From positions 1 to 64,000 of the forward strand of contig NZ_BOQL01000037.1 in the NCBI RefSeq assembly GCF_018332655.1: a stretch of DNA of 64,000 bases. The letters run 5' to 3'. Of this stretch, positions 17,016 through 26,502 are shown one piece after another. Made by a program: the position numbers and the translations under genes. Every line of letters begins with the position of its first letter. The first letter of the stretch is position 1. The stretch comes from Actinoplanes auranticolor. GTDB lineage: Bacteria; Actinomycetota; Actinomycetes; Mycobacteriales; Micromonosporaceae. A model generated the notes under the pieces. That model was given only the letters and a program-made list of their open reading frames with translations, did no database searches and was not told the DNA's origin.

Positions 17016-19577
17016 TCAGGCGCCTGAGGTTACGCGGTAGGCATCGAAGACGCCGTCTACCTTGCGGACTGCGGCTACCAGGTGGCCCAGGTGCTTCGGG
17101 TCGGCCATTTCGAAGGTGAACCGGCTGACCGCCACCCGGTCGCGGGTCGTGGTGACCGTTGCCGACAGGATGTTGACGCGTTCCTCGGACAGGACGCGGG
17201 TCACGTCGGCCAGGAGCTTGTGCCGGTCCAGCGCCTCCACCTGGATGGCTACCAGGAAGGTTGATGCCGACGTCGGCTTCCAGCTGACCTCGACCACGCG
17301 TTCGCTCTGGTCGCGGAGGTCTTCGGCGTTGGCGCAGTCCTCGCGGTGGACGCTGACGCCGCCCGACCGGGTCACGAAGCCGAACACCGCGTCGCCCGGG
17401 ACGGGGGTGCAGCAGCGGGCCAGTTTCACCCATACGTCGCTGACGTCCTTGACCACCACGCCGGGGTCCTGGGCCGTGCTGCGGTTGCGCGGCGGGCGGG
17501 TGGCGACGGCGGTCTCGGCGATGTCCTCGACCGCGCCCTCCTCGCCACCGAAGCCGGCGACGAGCTTCTGCACGACCGACTGGGCCGAGACCGTGTTCTC
17601 TCCCACGGCCGCGTACAGCGAGGCGACGTCGGCCAGGTGCAGGTCGCGGGCGATGGTCGTCAGGTTGTCGCTCGTCAGCATGCGCTGCAGGGGCAGGCCC
17701 TGCTTGCGCATCGCCTTGACGATCGCTTCCTTGCCGTCCTCGATCGCTTCCTCGCGGCGCTCCTTGTTGAAGTACTGGCGGATCTTGGTGCGGGCGCGCG
17801 GGCTCTTGACGAAGCCGAGCCAGTCCTGGGTCGGGCCGGCCGTGGCGGACTTCGAGGTGAATATCTCGATGACGTCGCCGTTGGACAGGGTCGACTCCAG
17901 CGGCACGAGCTTGCCGTTCACCCGGGCGCCGATGGTCTTGTGGCCGACCTCGGTGTGCACCGCGTACGCGAAGTCCACCGGCGTCGAACCGGTCGGCAGC
18001 GGGATGACGTCGCCCTTGGGGGTGAAGACGTACACCTCCTGGCTGGACAGGTCGAAGCGCAGCGCGTCCAGGAACTCGCTCGGGTCGCTCGCCTCGCGCT
18101 GCCAGTCCAGCAGCTGGCGCAGCCACGTCATCTCGTCGATGTGCGCGGGCGGGCCGACGATCGTCGCGCCCTTCTGCTCCTTGTACTTCCAGTGCGCGGC
18201 GATGCCGAACTCCGCCGTACGGTGCATCGCGAAGGTCCGGATCTGCATCTCGACCGGCTTGCCGGTCGGGCCGATGACCGTCGTGTGCAACGACTGGTAC
18301 ATGTTGAACTTCGGCATCGCGATGTAGTCCTTGAACCGGCCCGGCACCGGCTGCCAGTTCGCGTGGATGACGCCCAGCGCGGCGTAGCAGTCGCGGACCG
18401 TGTCGACCAGGATGCGCACGCCGACGAGGTCGTAGATGTCGTTGAAGTCGCGGCCCCGGACGATCATCTTCTGGTAGATCGAGTACAGGTGCTTCGGCCG
18501 GCCGGTGGTCTCCGCCTTGATCTTCGCCGACTTCAGGTCGAGCTGGACGCGCTGGGTGACCTGCCGCAGCAGCGCCTCCCGCTGCGGCTGGTGCTCGCCG
18601 ATCAGGCGGTTGATCTCCTCGAAGCGCTTGGGGAACAGCGTGCCGAACGCGAGGTCCTCGAGCTCCCACTTGATCGTGTTCATACCCAGGCGGTGGGCCA
18701 GCGGGGCGAGGATCTCCAGCGTCTCCTTGGCCTTCTGCTCCTGCTTGGGCCGGGGCAGGAAGGTCAGGGTACGCATGTTGTGCAGCCGGTCGGCCAGCTT
18801 GATCACCAGGACGCGCGGGTCCTTGGCCATCGCGACGACCATCTTGCGGATCGTCTCCGCCTTGGCCGCGTCGCCCAGCTTGACCCGGTCGAGCTTGGTG
18901 ACGCCGTCGACCAGGAGCGCGACCTCGCCGCCGAAGTCGGCCTTCATCTGCTCCAGGCCGTAGTCGGTGTCCTCGATCGTGTCGTGCAGCAGGGCGGCGA
19001 CCAGCGTCGTGGTGTCCATGCCGAGGTTGGCCAGGATGGTGGCGACCGCGAGCGGGTGCGTGATGTACGGGTCCCCCGACTTGCGGTACTGCCCCGAGTG
19101 CCAGCGGGCGGCGACGTCGAAGGCCCGCTGCAGCGCCCGCCCGTCCGCCTTGGGGTGGCTGGCCCGGTGGGTGGCGATCAGCGGCTCGAGCACCTCGCTG
19201 ACCTGGGTGCTCTGCCACGGGGCGTTGAAGCGCGCCAGCCGGGCCCGGACCCGTCGTCCGGTGGGCGCACTGGCCAGCCCGAAGCTGCTGGCCGGCTCCT
19301 CCGCCGGGGACAGCGGCTGGGTGGACTCGAGGTCGTGCGTCTCCCCGGTGACCGGTACGTCGGTTTTCGGGGCTTGAACCTTCGGGGCCTGGGTCGTCGG
19401 GGTCTGAGACTTCGGAGCCTGAACCTTCGGGGCTTGCTCAGCCTCGGGCGCCTTCGCGCCGGTCGGCTGCACCGTGCCGTCCGTCGGAGGGGCGACGTCG
19501 CTGGACACCGGCCTCCTCACACCATCGCCGGGACCACCGGTCGTCCTCGACCGGTCCGGTCCGCCACCATTGCTCAC
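17016..19577 (-). CDS. relA: Bifunctional (p)ppGpp synthetase/hydrolase Rel
   Basis: Predicted 853-aa stringent-response enzyme. After a variable N-terminus of about 110 residues comes the HD hydrolase domain (LLHDTIEDTD, His198/Asp199), the RelA/SpoT synthetase domain (about 330-470, with YDLVGVRILV and KFNMYQSLHTTV), a TGS domain (VYVFTPKGDVIPLPTG, about 500) and a C-terminal ACT domain ending at the stop. Both HD and synthetase motifs are intact, so it should make and degrade (p)ppGpp. The N-terminus contains repeated APK-type words (KVQAPK, KSQTPTT, KVQAPK) unlike the rest. The start is a GTG without a strong ribosome binding site. It lies 91 bp downstream of apt. Confidence 0.96.
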   Translation of the reverse strand: MSNGGGPDRSRTTGGPGDGVRRPVSSDVAPPTDGTVQPTGAKAPEAEQAPKVQAPKSQTPTTQAPKVQAPKTDVPVTGETHDLESTQPLSPAEEPASSFGLASAPTGRRVRARLARFNAPWQSTQVSEVLEPLIATHRASHPKADGRALQRAFDVAARWHSGQYRKSGDPYITHPLAVATILANLGMDTTTLVAALLHDTIEDTDYGLEQMKADFGGEVALLVDGVTKLDRVKLGDAAKAETIRKMVVAMAKDPRVLVIKLADRLHNMRTLTFLPRPKQEQKAKETLEILAPLAHRLGMNTIKWELEDLAFGTLFPKRFEEINRLIGEHQPQREALLRQVTQRVQLDLKSAKIKAETTGRPKHLYSIYQKMIVRGRDFNDIYDLVGVRILVDTVRDCYAALGVIHANWQPVPGRFKDYIAMPKFNMYQSLHTTVIGPTGKPVEMQIRTFAMHRTAEFGIAAHWKYKEQKGATIVGPPAHIDEMTWLRQLLDWQREASDPSEFLDALRFDLSSQEVYVFTPKGDVIPLPTGSTPVDFAYAVHTEVGHKTIGARVNGKLVPLESTLSNGDVIEIFTSKSATAGPTQDWLGFVKSPRARTKIRQYFNKERREEAIEDGKEAIVKAMRKQGLPLQRMLTSDNLTTIARDLHLADVASLYAAVGENTVSAQSVVQKLVAGFGGEEGAVEDIAETAVATRPPRNRSTAQDPGVVVKDVSDVWVKLARCCTPVPGDAVFGFVTRSGGVSVHREDCANAEDLRDQSERVVEVSWKPTSASTFLVAIQVEALDRHKLLADVTRVLSEERVNILSATVTTTRDRVAVSRFTFEMADPKHLGHLVAAVRKVDGVFDAYRVTSGA

Positions 19578-19668
19578 CTTGCTGAGAACGTCATCCTACC
19601 CGTCCCCACTTCCCGGATGGCCCGGCCCGATCCGCCGAAACCGTGCCGCCCCCGGCGGCAGATGCGGA

Positions 19669-20229
19669 TCAAACGGTCAGCAGAGCATGGACCGTACGCG
19701 GAGCCAGCCGCTTGCGGCCGTCGAGGAAGCCCAGTTCCATCAGCACCGTGAAGCCGGAGACGGTGCCGCCGGCCCGCTCCACCAGGTCCAGCGCCGCCCC
19801 GGCCGTACCGCCGGTGGCGAGCACGTCATCCACGACCAGCACCCGCTCACCGGCCACGAACGCGTCCTCGTGGACCTCGAGGGTCGCCTCGCCGTACTCC
19901 AGGGCGTACGACGCCGAGTAGGTCTTGCGGGGCAGCTTGCCGGCCTTGCGCACCGGCACGACGCCCTTGCCGGTGGCGTAGGCGATCGCCGCGGCGACCA
20001 CGAAGCCACGCGCCTCCACGCCCGCCACCACGTCGAACGAGCCGGTCCCGTGATGCGCCACGATCCCGTCGATCACCTGCCGGAACACCGTCCCGTCGGC
20101 GAACAGGGGCATCAGGTCCTTGAAGACGATGCCCGGCTTCGGGAAGTCCGGCACGTCCAGCACCCGGCTGGCCACCAGCGCCGCAACCTCGGGACCGCTG
20201 TCCCCGCGTACCTCGTCAGTCTGGGTCAC
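19669..20229 (-). CDS. apt: Adenine phosphoribosyltransferase
   Basis: Predicted 186-aa purine-salvage enzyme converting adenine and PRPP to AMP. The PRPP-binding loop VLVVDDVLATGGTA is at residues 130-143, and GVEARGFVVAAAIAYATG (in part GVEARGF) is the adenine-pocket region typical of Apt. Length is usual. The GTG start at 20229 follows a TAGGCT hexamer by seven bases, suggesting a leaderless transcript. It sits between secF and rel as in other actinobacteria, probably in one transcription unit with rel. Confidence 0.95.
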   Translation of the reverse strand: MTQTDEVRGDSGPEVAALVASRVLDVPDFPKPGIVFKDLMPLFADGTVFRQVIDGIVAHHGTGSFDVVAGVEARGFVVAAAIAYATGKGVVPVRKAGKLPRKTYSASYALEYGEATLEVHEDAFVAGERVLVVDDVLATGGTAGAALDLVERAGGTVSGFTVLMELGFLDGRKRLAPRTVHALLTV

Positions 20230-20236
20230 GCCGGAC

Positions 20237-20242
20237 AGCCTA
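20237..20242 (-). promoter_or_regulatory. -10 element of apt
   Basis: TAGGCT on the minus strand, seven bases before the GTG of apt. It lies between the secF terminator hairpin and the gene, so apt-rel transcription can start here independently of secDF. Confidence 0.5.
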
Positions 20243-20250
20243 GACAGGCC

Positions 20251-20283
20251 GACGGCCCGCCACCGAAGCGGTGGCGGGCCGTC
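20251..20283 (-). terminator. Strong hairpin after secF
   Basis: GACGGCCCGCCACCG at 20251-20265 and its exact reverse complement at 20269-20283 form a 15-bp perfect stem with a 3-base loop. It begins 18 bases beyond the secF stop. No U-tract is seen, but the stem is very stable. Confidence 0.7.
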
Positions 20284-20300
20284 TGGTCAGACCGTGGTGC

Positions 20301-21476
20301 TCAGCGGCGCTTCTGGCCGCCGCTAGGGCGGTTGCCCGCACCGCCACCGCGCGGGTTGCGCTTGGCGGCGGGCCGCGCGCCGGGCCGCGGCGTGGAGGAA
20401 CCGGCCAGGGCCGGGACCTCCTCGGCCGGGGTCGTGCCGGCCGGGCGGTTGCGCTCGCCGCGGGCCACGTCGCCGGAGCGCACCCCGGAACGGCGGGCCA
20501 GGACCCGGGCGGTGTGCGCCTTGATCCGCGGCTCGTTGTCCTTGAGCGCGGCGAGCAGCGGCGAGGCGAACAGGATCGAGAGGATGACGCCCAGGCCCAT
20601 GCCGACGAACAGGACCAGACCGAGGTCCTTGAGGGAACCGGCGCCGAGCAGGCCGGCACCGATGAAGAGCAGACCGCCGACCGGCAGCAGCGCCACCAGG
20701 CTGGTGTTGATCGAGCGCATCAGGGTCTGGTTGACCGCGAGGTTGGTCGCCTCGCTGTACGTCTGGGTGCTGCCCGCGGTGATGCCACGGGTGTTCTCCT
20801 GCACCTTGTCGAACACCACGACCACGTCGTAGAGCGAGAAGCCCAGGATCGTCAGGAAGCCGATCACGGTGGACGGCGTGACCTCGAAGCCGACCAGCGA
20901 GTAGACCGCGGCCGTCAACACCAGGTCCAGCAGCAGCGAGGAGACCGCGGCCACCGCCATCCGCCACTCGAAGCGGATCACCAGGTAGACCATGACCAGC
21001 ACGAGGAAGATCGCCAGACCCAGGAGTGCCTGCTGGGTGACCTGTTCACCCCAGGCCGCCGAGACCCGGTTGTCACTGATGTCGGCTACCGGAACATTCA
21101 GGTCGGTCGCCAGCGCCTCCTTCACGGCGGTCGACTTGTCCTGGTCGAGAGCCGCGGTCCGGACCGTGTAGGTGGCCTCCGGACCGTTGCCGACCCGCTG
21201 GGCGGCGCCGATGTTCGCCTCCTCAGCGACACCGGCGGTCTCGACCGCCCGGGCCACCGCGCTCTGCGCATCGGCCTGGGTGCCGACGCTGGCCGGGATC
21301 ACGAACTGGGTGCCACCGGCGAACTCGATGCCGAGGTGGAAACCCCGGAGCAGGAAGCTGCTCAGGGCGACGAGCACCAGCACGCCCGCGATCGTGAACC
21401 ACATCTTGCGGCGACCGACGATGTTCAGGTTCGCCTCGCCACGGTAGAGGCGGTCGGCAAAACCCTTGCTGGCCAT
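20301..21476 (-). CDS. secF: Protein translocase subunit SecF
   Basis: Predicted 391-aa polytopic membrane protein of the SecDF complex, which uses the proton gradient to aid late protein export. The N-terminus has one helix (KMWFTIAGVLVLVALSSFLL, about 25-45), then the P4-type domain starting GIEFAGGTQF, then five C-terminal helices containing the conserved YDVVVVFDKVQEN and NLAVNQTLMRSINTS (in part NQTLMRSIN). A low-complexity basic tail (about 60 residues) ends the protein. ATG 21476 is used, one base after the secD stop; the frame extends ten codons further, inside secD. Confidence 0.94.
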   Translation of the reverse strand: MASKGFADRLYRGEANLNIVGRRKMWFTIAGVLVLVALSSFLLRGFHLGIEFAGGTQFVIPASVGTQADAQSAVARAVETAGVAEEANIGAAQRVGNGPEATYTVRTAALDQDKSTAVKEALATDLNVPVADISDNRVSAAWGEQVTQQALLGLAIFLVLVMVYLVIRFEWRMAVAAVSSLLLDLVLTAAVYSLVGFEVTPSTVIGFLTILGFSLYDVVVVFDKVQENTRGITAGSTQTYSEATNLAVNQTLMRSINTSLVALLPVGGLLFIGAGLLGAGSLKDLGLVLFVGMGLGVILSILFASPLLAALKDNEPRIKAHTARVLARRSGVRSGDVARGERNRPAGTTPAEEVPALAGSSTPRPGARPAAKRNPRGGGAGNRPSGGQKRR

Positions 21477-21477
21477 G

Positions 21478-23364
21478 TCAGGCCTCCTTGACGTCGGTCG
21501 GGGCACGCTTGAGGGCGCGGCCGAGGCCGCTGACCCGCGGCGACATGAACGCCTTCGTGTTGGCGAACATCGTCATGATCGGGTGCCGGAACAGGAACAC
21601 CACGACGAGGTCGAGGATGGTGGCCAGTCCGAGGGCGAAGGCGAAACCCTTCACCGCGCCGATCGACACGATGTACAACACCACCGCCGCCATGATGGTG
21701 ATGGTGTTCGCGGAGATGATGGTACGCCGGGCGCGGGCCCAGGCCCGGGGTACGGCGCTGCGAGGGCTGCGACCCTCGCGGATCTCGTCCTTGAGCCGCT
21801 CGAAGTAGAGAACGAACGAGTCCGCCGCTACACCGAGCGAGACGATGAATCCCGCGATGCCCGCCAACGTCAAGGTGAAGCCCGTCGACCGGCCCAGGAA
21901 CACCAGCGCGCCGAAGGTGAGCACCGCGGACAGCACCAGACTCAGGAGGATGACCGTGCCCAGCAGGCGGTAGTAGAAGAACGAGTAGAGCGCGACGAGC
22001 CCCAGGCCGATTCCGGCGGCGAGCAGACCGGCCTCGAGCTGCTGCTTACCCAGCGTCGCGGAGACCGACTGGGTCGCCGCGGGTTCGAAGGTGACCGGCA
22101 GGGCGCCGTACTTGATCTGGTCGGCGAGCTCCTTGGCCGAGGCGGCGTCGAACTGGCCGGTGATCTGCGACTGGCCGGTCAGCACGCCCTGGATCTCGGG
22201 GGCGGAGATGACCGTCTTGTCGAGCACCACGGCGACAAGGCAGTGCGTCGCGCCGGTGGACAGCGCCTGCGCGGCGGCCACGCAGGTGTCGTTCGCGGCC
22301 GGCTGGAACGCCTCACGGGTGAGTGCGGTCCACTTCGCCTGGCCCGTGCTGGTGAAGTCCAGGGAGACGACCCACTGGCCCTGCTGCTGGTCGAGCTGCG
22401 GGGTGGCGGTGTCGATGTCGGTGCCGATGACCTTGGCGACGTCGAGGTACATCTTCGCGCCGCTCTGGCAGGCGACGACCTTCGAGTCGATCACGTCGAT
22501 CGCGCCGTTGGGCCGCTTGTCGAGCTGGTTCTCACAGCCGATCGTCGGGACGTTGAACTGCATCTCCGGCGACAGCGCGTTGACTTCCTGGCCGGTGAGC
22601 GTGCCGAACGCCTTGAACTGCACGCCGGCCGTCGGGTCGGTGGACAGGTCGACCGGGTCGGTCAGCTTCTCGGCCGCCGCCCAGGCCTTCGCGCCGACCT
22701 TCTTCTCGATGGCCGCGCGCTGCGTCTTGATGTCGGCCGACACCGGAGCCGGGGCCGCCGCCGAGGCGGAAGGCGCGGGCGCCGGGGCGGACGGAGCCGG
22801 GGCGGACGGGCTCGGTGCCCGCTCCCCGCCACCCTGACCGCCGGTGGACGCCGACGGCGCGGCGCTGCCGGTGATCTGCGGGGCCGCACCGGCGCTCGCG
22901 CTGGGCGCGGCTCCGCTCGGCGCGACACTCGGCGGGTTGGCCGCCACGGCGGCGTTGTCGCCGGTCGCCTTGAGCACCTTGCGGAAGCGCATCTGCGCGG
23001 CCTGGCCGACGTTCTTCAGCTGGTCGTCGGCCTCACCGGCCACGGAGACCACGATGTTGCGGTTGCCCTCGACGACAACTTCCGCCTCGGCCACGCCGAG
23101 CGCGTTGACCCGCTGATCGATGATCTTGCGGGCCTCCTCCATGCTGGCCTGCGGCGGCGGCTGCCCGTTGGACTGCAGCGACGCGACGTAGGTCGCCTGG
23201 GTGCCGCCGACGAGGTCGAGGCCCAGTTTGGGCTCGAGCCGCTGCTGCCAGCCACCCTTGGCGCCCGCGCCGAAGAAGACGAGGGCACCGAGGATGACGA
23301 AGAGGAGACCGAGCACGGCGAGCTGCCGCCCGGGATGCATCTGTCCCTGTGGTGGTCGTGCCAC
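21478..23364 (-). CDS. secD: Protein translocase subunit SecD
   Basis: Predicted 628-aa partner of SecF. It has an N-terminal helix (QLAVLGLLFVILGALVFFG, about 14-32), the signature KLGLDLVGGTQ, the P1 domain, and six C-terminal helices with GFIVSLGVAADSFVLYFERLKDE (in part GVAADSFVLYFERLK). An Ala/Pro/Ser/Gly-rich insertion (about 140-210) breaks the P1 region; similar insertions occur in other actinobacterial SecD. GTG 23364 is supported by GAGGAG nine bases upstream. It lies between yajC and secF in the standard order. Confidence 0.94.
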   Translation of the reverse strand: MARPPQGQMHPGRQLAVLGLLFVILGALVFFGAGAKGGWQQRLEPKLGLDLVGGTQATYVASLQSNGQPPPQASMEEARKIIDQRVNALGVAEAEVVVEGNRNIVVSVAGEADDQLKNVGQAAQMRFRKVLKATGDNAAVAANPPSVAPSGAAPSASAGAAPQITGSAAPSASTGGQGGGERAPSPSAPAPSAPAPAPSASAAAPAPVSADIKTQRAAIEKKVGAKAWAAAEKLTDPVDLSTDPTAGVQFKAFGTLTGQEVNALSPEMQFNVPTIGCENQLDKRPNGAIDVIDSKVVACQSGAKMYLDVAKVIGTDIDTATPQLDQQQGQWVVSLDFTSTGQAKWTALTREAFQPAANDTCVAAAQALSTGATHCLVAVVLDKTVISAPEIQGVLTGQSQITGQFDAASAKELADQIKYGALPVTFEPAATQSVSATLGKQQLEAGLLAAGIGLGLVALYSFFYYRLLGTVILLSLVLSAVLTFGALVFLGRSTGFTLTLAGIAGFIVSLGVAADSFVLYFERLKDEIREGRSPRSAVPRAWARARRTIISANTITIMAAVVLYIVSIGAVKGFAFALGLATILDLVVVFLFRHPIMTMFANTKAFMSPRVSGLGRALKRAPTDVKEA

Positions 23365-23552
23365 GACTGTCGATCTCCTCGTGCTTTTCGGCCGCGACGG
23401 GAGCGCGCGGCACTGGGGATGAATCGGGGAACAGGCCGGACCGGACGGGTCCCGCCGCGCAGGCGGGTTCCGGCCGATTTGCCCGGCGCCGATTATTCAC
23501 AACAACGAGCCGTCCGGCTGCCCCGCCTCACGGCCTGTCGTACTTTTCCGGT

Positions 23553-23579
23553 TGCGGCCCGCCGTGGGAACGGGCCGCA
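23553..23579 (-). terminator. Hairpin after yajC
   Basis: TGCGGCCCG at 23553-23561 pairs with CGGGCCGCA at 23571-23579 (9 bp, 9-base loop), five bases beyond the yajC stop. It lies in the 219-bp yajC-secD gap and could attenuate read-through into secD. No U-tract. Confidence 0.4.
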
Positions 23580-23583
23580 GCCG

Positions 23584-23988
23584 TCAGTCCTTGGTCTTGC
23601 GGGTCTCGACGACCGGGCTCTCGATCGGCGCCGTCGCGCCCGGCTCGGTGACCGGGTCGGTGGCGACCGGCTCGTCGTCGGGAACGATGTCGTCGACCGG
23701 CGTCTGCTTGACGACCTTGGCGATCGCCGGGCGGGCGAAGCGGGCGTTCACCCCGGGGGAGATCTCCACGGTCACGACGTCGTCGGCCACGTCCACCACA
23801 GTCGCGTGCAGGCCGCCGATGGTGACGATCTCGTCGCCGGGACCGAGCGCGGACTGCATCTGCTGAGCCTCACGGCGTCGCTTCTGCTGCGGGCGGATCA
23901 TCATGAAATACATGACGCCGAAGAGCAGGACGATCAGAAGCAGCGGCGTAAAACTGCCACCGCCCTGCGCTTGAGCTGCGTTAAACAC
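23584..23988 (-). CDS. yajC: Preprotein translocase accessory subunit YajC
   Basis: Predicted 134-aa single-pass membrane protein that associates with SecDF. One helix (FTPLLLIVLLFGVMYFMMI, about 12-30) is followed by the diagnostic RPQQKRRREAQ and the small domain GDEIVTIGGLHATVVDV. An acidic, Pro/Thr-rich tail ends it. I choose the GTG at 23988, eight bases after GGAAGG; the longer frame to 24060 adds 24 residues with no family resemblance. Gene order yajC-secD-secF is classical. Confidence 0.92.
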   Translation of the reverse strand: MFNAAQAQGGGSFTPLLLIVLLFGVMYFMMIRPQQKRRREAQQMQSALGPGDEIVTIGGLHATVVDVADDVVTVEISPGVNARFARPAIAKVVKQTPVDDIVPDDEPVATDPVTEPGATAPIESPVVETRKTKD

Positions 23989-24130
23989 GAAGACGACCTT
24001 CCAGACTGGCCATGAGGCCCGCGGCGCGGCGTGGGGCACACGACGGGGCGATATACACATCCCGTTCGAACGGCGGCGAGTCTAATCCCTCTACCTGGGA
24101 ACTCGGAAAGCGGCACACGTCACGTTCACA

Positions 24131-25198
24131 TTACGGAGAGCTTTCGGCATCCCGGGCGAACAGGTCGGGTTGCTGCGGCATGGCGCCCCGGCCCTCCGGC
24201 GGCCGCTTGCCGAGATGCTGCCAGCCCGCGTCGGTGGCGACCCGGCCCCGCGGCGTACGCGCGAGCAACCCGGCCCGGACCAGGAACGGCTCGCACACCT
24301 CCTCGACGGTGTCGGACTGCTCCCCCACCGCCACGGCGAGGGTGGAGAGCCCGACCGGCCCGCCCCGGAACGACTCGATGAGCGCTCGCAGCACCGCCCG
24401 GTCGAGCCGGTCCAGTCCCAGCTGGTCGACGTCGTACACGGTCAGCGCGGCCTTGGCGGTCGCCTCGTCGACGATGCCGTCGCCGCGCACCTCGGCGTAG
24501 TCACGCACCCGGCGCAGCAGCCGGTTGGCGATGCGCGGGGTGCCGCGGGAGCGGCCGGCGATCTCGGCCGCACCCTCCGGGGTGATCGGCACGCCCAGGA
24601 TGCGCGCGGAACGGTGCAGCAGCGCGTCGAGGTCGGCCGGCGAGTAGAAGTCCAGGTGGGCGACGAAACCGAACCGGTCGCGCATCGGCCCGGAGAGCAG
24701 CCCGGCCCGGGTGGTGGCGCCGACCAGGGTGAACGGCTCCACGTCGAGCGGGATGGCGGTGGCACCGGGACCCTTGCCCACGATCACGTCGACCCGGAAG
24801 TCCTCCATGGCGCTGTAGAGCAGCTCCTCGGCGGGCTTGGCGATGCGGTGGATCTCGTCGATGAACAGCACGTCACCCTCGGCCAGCCCGGTGAGGATGG
24901 CCGCGAGGTCGCCGGAGCGCTCGATGACCGGGCCGCTGGTGGTCCGGATCCCGGTGCCCAGTTCGGCGGCGACGATGTTGGCCAGGGTGGTCTTGCCGAG
25001 GCCGGGCGGGCCGCTGAGCAGGATGTGGTCGGGCGGGGTGCCGCGCCCCATCGCGCCCTTGAGCAGCAGCTCGAGCTGGTCCCGGACGCGGTGCTGGGCG
25101 ATGAAGTCGGCCAGCCGGCGGGGCCGGACGCTGGCCTCGGCGTCCAGCTCCTCGTCCTCGGCGAACGGCGAGACCAGGTCGTCCGGACCGTCGGTCAT
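24131..25198 (-). CDS. ruvB: Holliday junction branch migration ATPase RuvB
   Basis: Predicted 355-aa hexameric AAA+ motor of recombination repair. RPRRLADFIAQ is the N-terminal lead-in, LSGPPGLGKTTLA is Walker A (about 62-74), FIDEIHR is Walker B, and the C-terminal winged helix includes TPRGRVAT and WQHLG. Length is standard. Its start overlaps the ruvA stop (ATGA), so translation is coupled. It acts with RuvA at Holliday junctions and is needed after RecA-mediated strand exchange. Confidence 0.97.
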   Translation of the reverse strand: MTDGPDDLVSPFAEDEELDAEASVRPRRLADFIAQHRVRDQLELLLKGAMGRGTPPDHILLSGPPGLGKTTLANIVAAELGTGIRTTSGPVIERSGDLAAILTGLAEGDVLFIDEIHRIAKPAEELLYSAMEDFRVDVIVGKGPGATAIPLDVEPFTLVGATTRAGLLSGPMRDRFGFVAHLDFYSPADLDALLHRSARILGVPITPEGAAEIAGRSRGTPRIANRLLRRVRDYAEVRGDGIVDEATAKAALTVYDVDQLGLDRLDRAVLRALIESFRGGPVGLSTLAVAVGEQSDTVEEVCEPFLVRAGLLARTPRGRVATDAGWQHLGKRPPEGRGAMPQQPDLFARDAESSP

Positions 25199-25797
25199 CG
25201 GGTGCGGCCCAGCAGCCGGATCGCCTGGCGCAGCAGCACCGGCACGGCCGGCACCTCACCGTCGATCGACTCGGCGACCGCGACGACGGCCTGATCGGCC
25301 TGCTGGGCCGACCAGCCGAGCGCGATCACGCCCTGACGCACCTGCTCCTGCCAGCCGCCGCTGAGCGAGCCGGCCACTCCGTCGGGGCCGGTGGACACCG
25401 CGCCGATGCGGTCGCGCAGCTCCAGGACCAGGCGTTCGGCGCCCTTCTTGCCGATCCCGGGCACCCGGGTCAGGGTGGCGATGTCCCCACTGGACACCGC
25501 CCGGCGGACGACCTCGGGCTGATGCACGGCGAGCACCGCCTGGGCCAGCCGCGGGCCGACCCCGCTGGCGGTCTGCAGCAGCTCGAACAGGTGCTTCTCG
25601 TCGTCGTCGGCGAAGCCGTACAGGGTGAGCGAGTCCTCGCGCACCACCATGCTGGTCGACAGCCGGGCCTCGGCGCCGGCCTTGAGCCCGGCCAGGGTGG
25701 CGGGCGCGCACTGCACCTGCAGGCCGACACCGCCGACCTCGATCACGGCGCTGTCGGTGGCGATCGCGGCCACCACGCCGCGCACGCTGGCGATCAT
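25195..25797 (-). CDS. ruvA: Holliday junction recognition protein RuvA
   Basis: Predicted 200-aa DNA-binding subunit that clamps four-way junctions and loads RuvB. MIASVRGVV opens the OB-fold domain I; helix-hairpin-helix motifs appear around SGVGPRLAQAVLAV and RVPGIGKKGAERLVLELRD (in part VPGIGKKGAERLV). Domain III at the C-terminus contacts RuvB. ATG 25797 gives the family length; an open frame runs further upstream inside ruvC but lacks RuvA features. It overlaps ruvC and ruvB by four bases each. Confidence 0.96.
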   Translation of the reverse strand: MIASVRGVVAAIATDSAVIEVGGVGLQVQCAPATLAGLKAGAEARLSTSMVVREDSLTLYGFADDDEKHLFELLQTASGVGPRLAQAVLAVHQPEVVRRAVSSGDIATLTRVPGIGKKGAERLVLELRDRIGAVSTGPDGVAGSLSGGWQEQVRQGVIALGWSAQQADQAVVAVAESIDGEVPAVPVLLRQAIRLLGRTR

Positions 25798-26333
25798 CGT
25801 CGGGGTCCTCCCCTGCGAGCGGAGGCGGCGGCCACGGCCGCGGCCTGGATGCGGGCGCGGGTGCCACCGCGCCAGATGTGACAGATGGCCAGCGCCAGGG
25901 CGTCGGCGGCGTCGGCCGGGCGCGGCGGGGCGTCCAGCCCCAGCAGGCGGGTGACCATGCTGGTCACCTGGGCCTTGCCGGCGGTGCCGGAGCCGGTGAC
26001 GGCGGCCTTGACCTCGCTGGGCGTGTAGGTCTGCACGGGCAGGCCGGCCCGCGACCCGGCCAGGATGGCGACCGCGCTGGCCTGGGCGGTCCCCATCACG
26101 GTACGGACGTTGTGCTGGCTGAACACCCGCTCGACGGCGACACTGTCGGGCTGATGCTCGGCGACGAGCTCCCCCAGGGACTTGTCGAGATGCAGCAGCC
26201 GCAATGCGATGTCCTCGTCGGGCTCGGAGTGGACGACGTAGTAGCCGATGAGCTTGCCCGGCCGGCCCGGCACACCCTCGACCACACCGACGCCGCACCG
26301 GGTCAACCCCGGGTCGATGCCGAGCACCCGCAC
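25794..26333 (-). CDS. ruvC: Holliday junction resolvase RuvC
   Basis: Predicted 179-aa endodeoxyribonuclease that resolves junctions. VRVLGIDPGLTRCGVG carries the first catalytic Asp (residue 7), VAVERVF the catalytic Glu, and DAADALALAICH the C-terminal acidic pair. The GTG at 26333 is chosen because GAGGGGAG lies six bases upstream; extension to 26504 adds a non-family, low-complexity N-terminus. It leads the ruvCAB operon and is divergent from the 193-aa hypothetical gene. Confidence 0.95.
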   Translation of the reverse strand: MRVLGIDPGLTRCGVGVVEGVPGRPGKLIGYYVVHSEPDEDIALRLLHLDKSLGELVAEHQPDSVAVERVFSQHNVRTVMGTAQASAVAILAGSRAGLPVQTYTPSEVKAAVTGSGTAGKAQVTSMVTRLLGLDAPPRPADAADALALAICHIWRGGTRARIQAAAVAAASARRGGPRR

Positions 26334-26502
26334 CAGAACTCCCCTCGGACGTGTGTTCGACACCCTATGGGATGGGCGCCCCGGTCCCGCAGCCGACACA
26401 CGCGCGGGTTGTCTCCGGCTCCCGATCACCGGCGAAGGTGGTCTTGGCGGTCGCCTTGCGCCGGCTTCCGGGTGCGCCGACCATGGGGGTCGGGAGGTCG
26501 CC

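Noticed and set aside
17346..19751. An 801-codon + strand open frame opposite rel
   Set aside because: Antisense shadow produced by high GC third positions of rel. No start signal or family resemblance.
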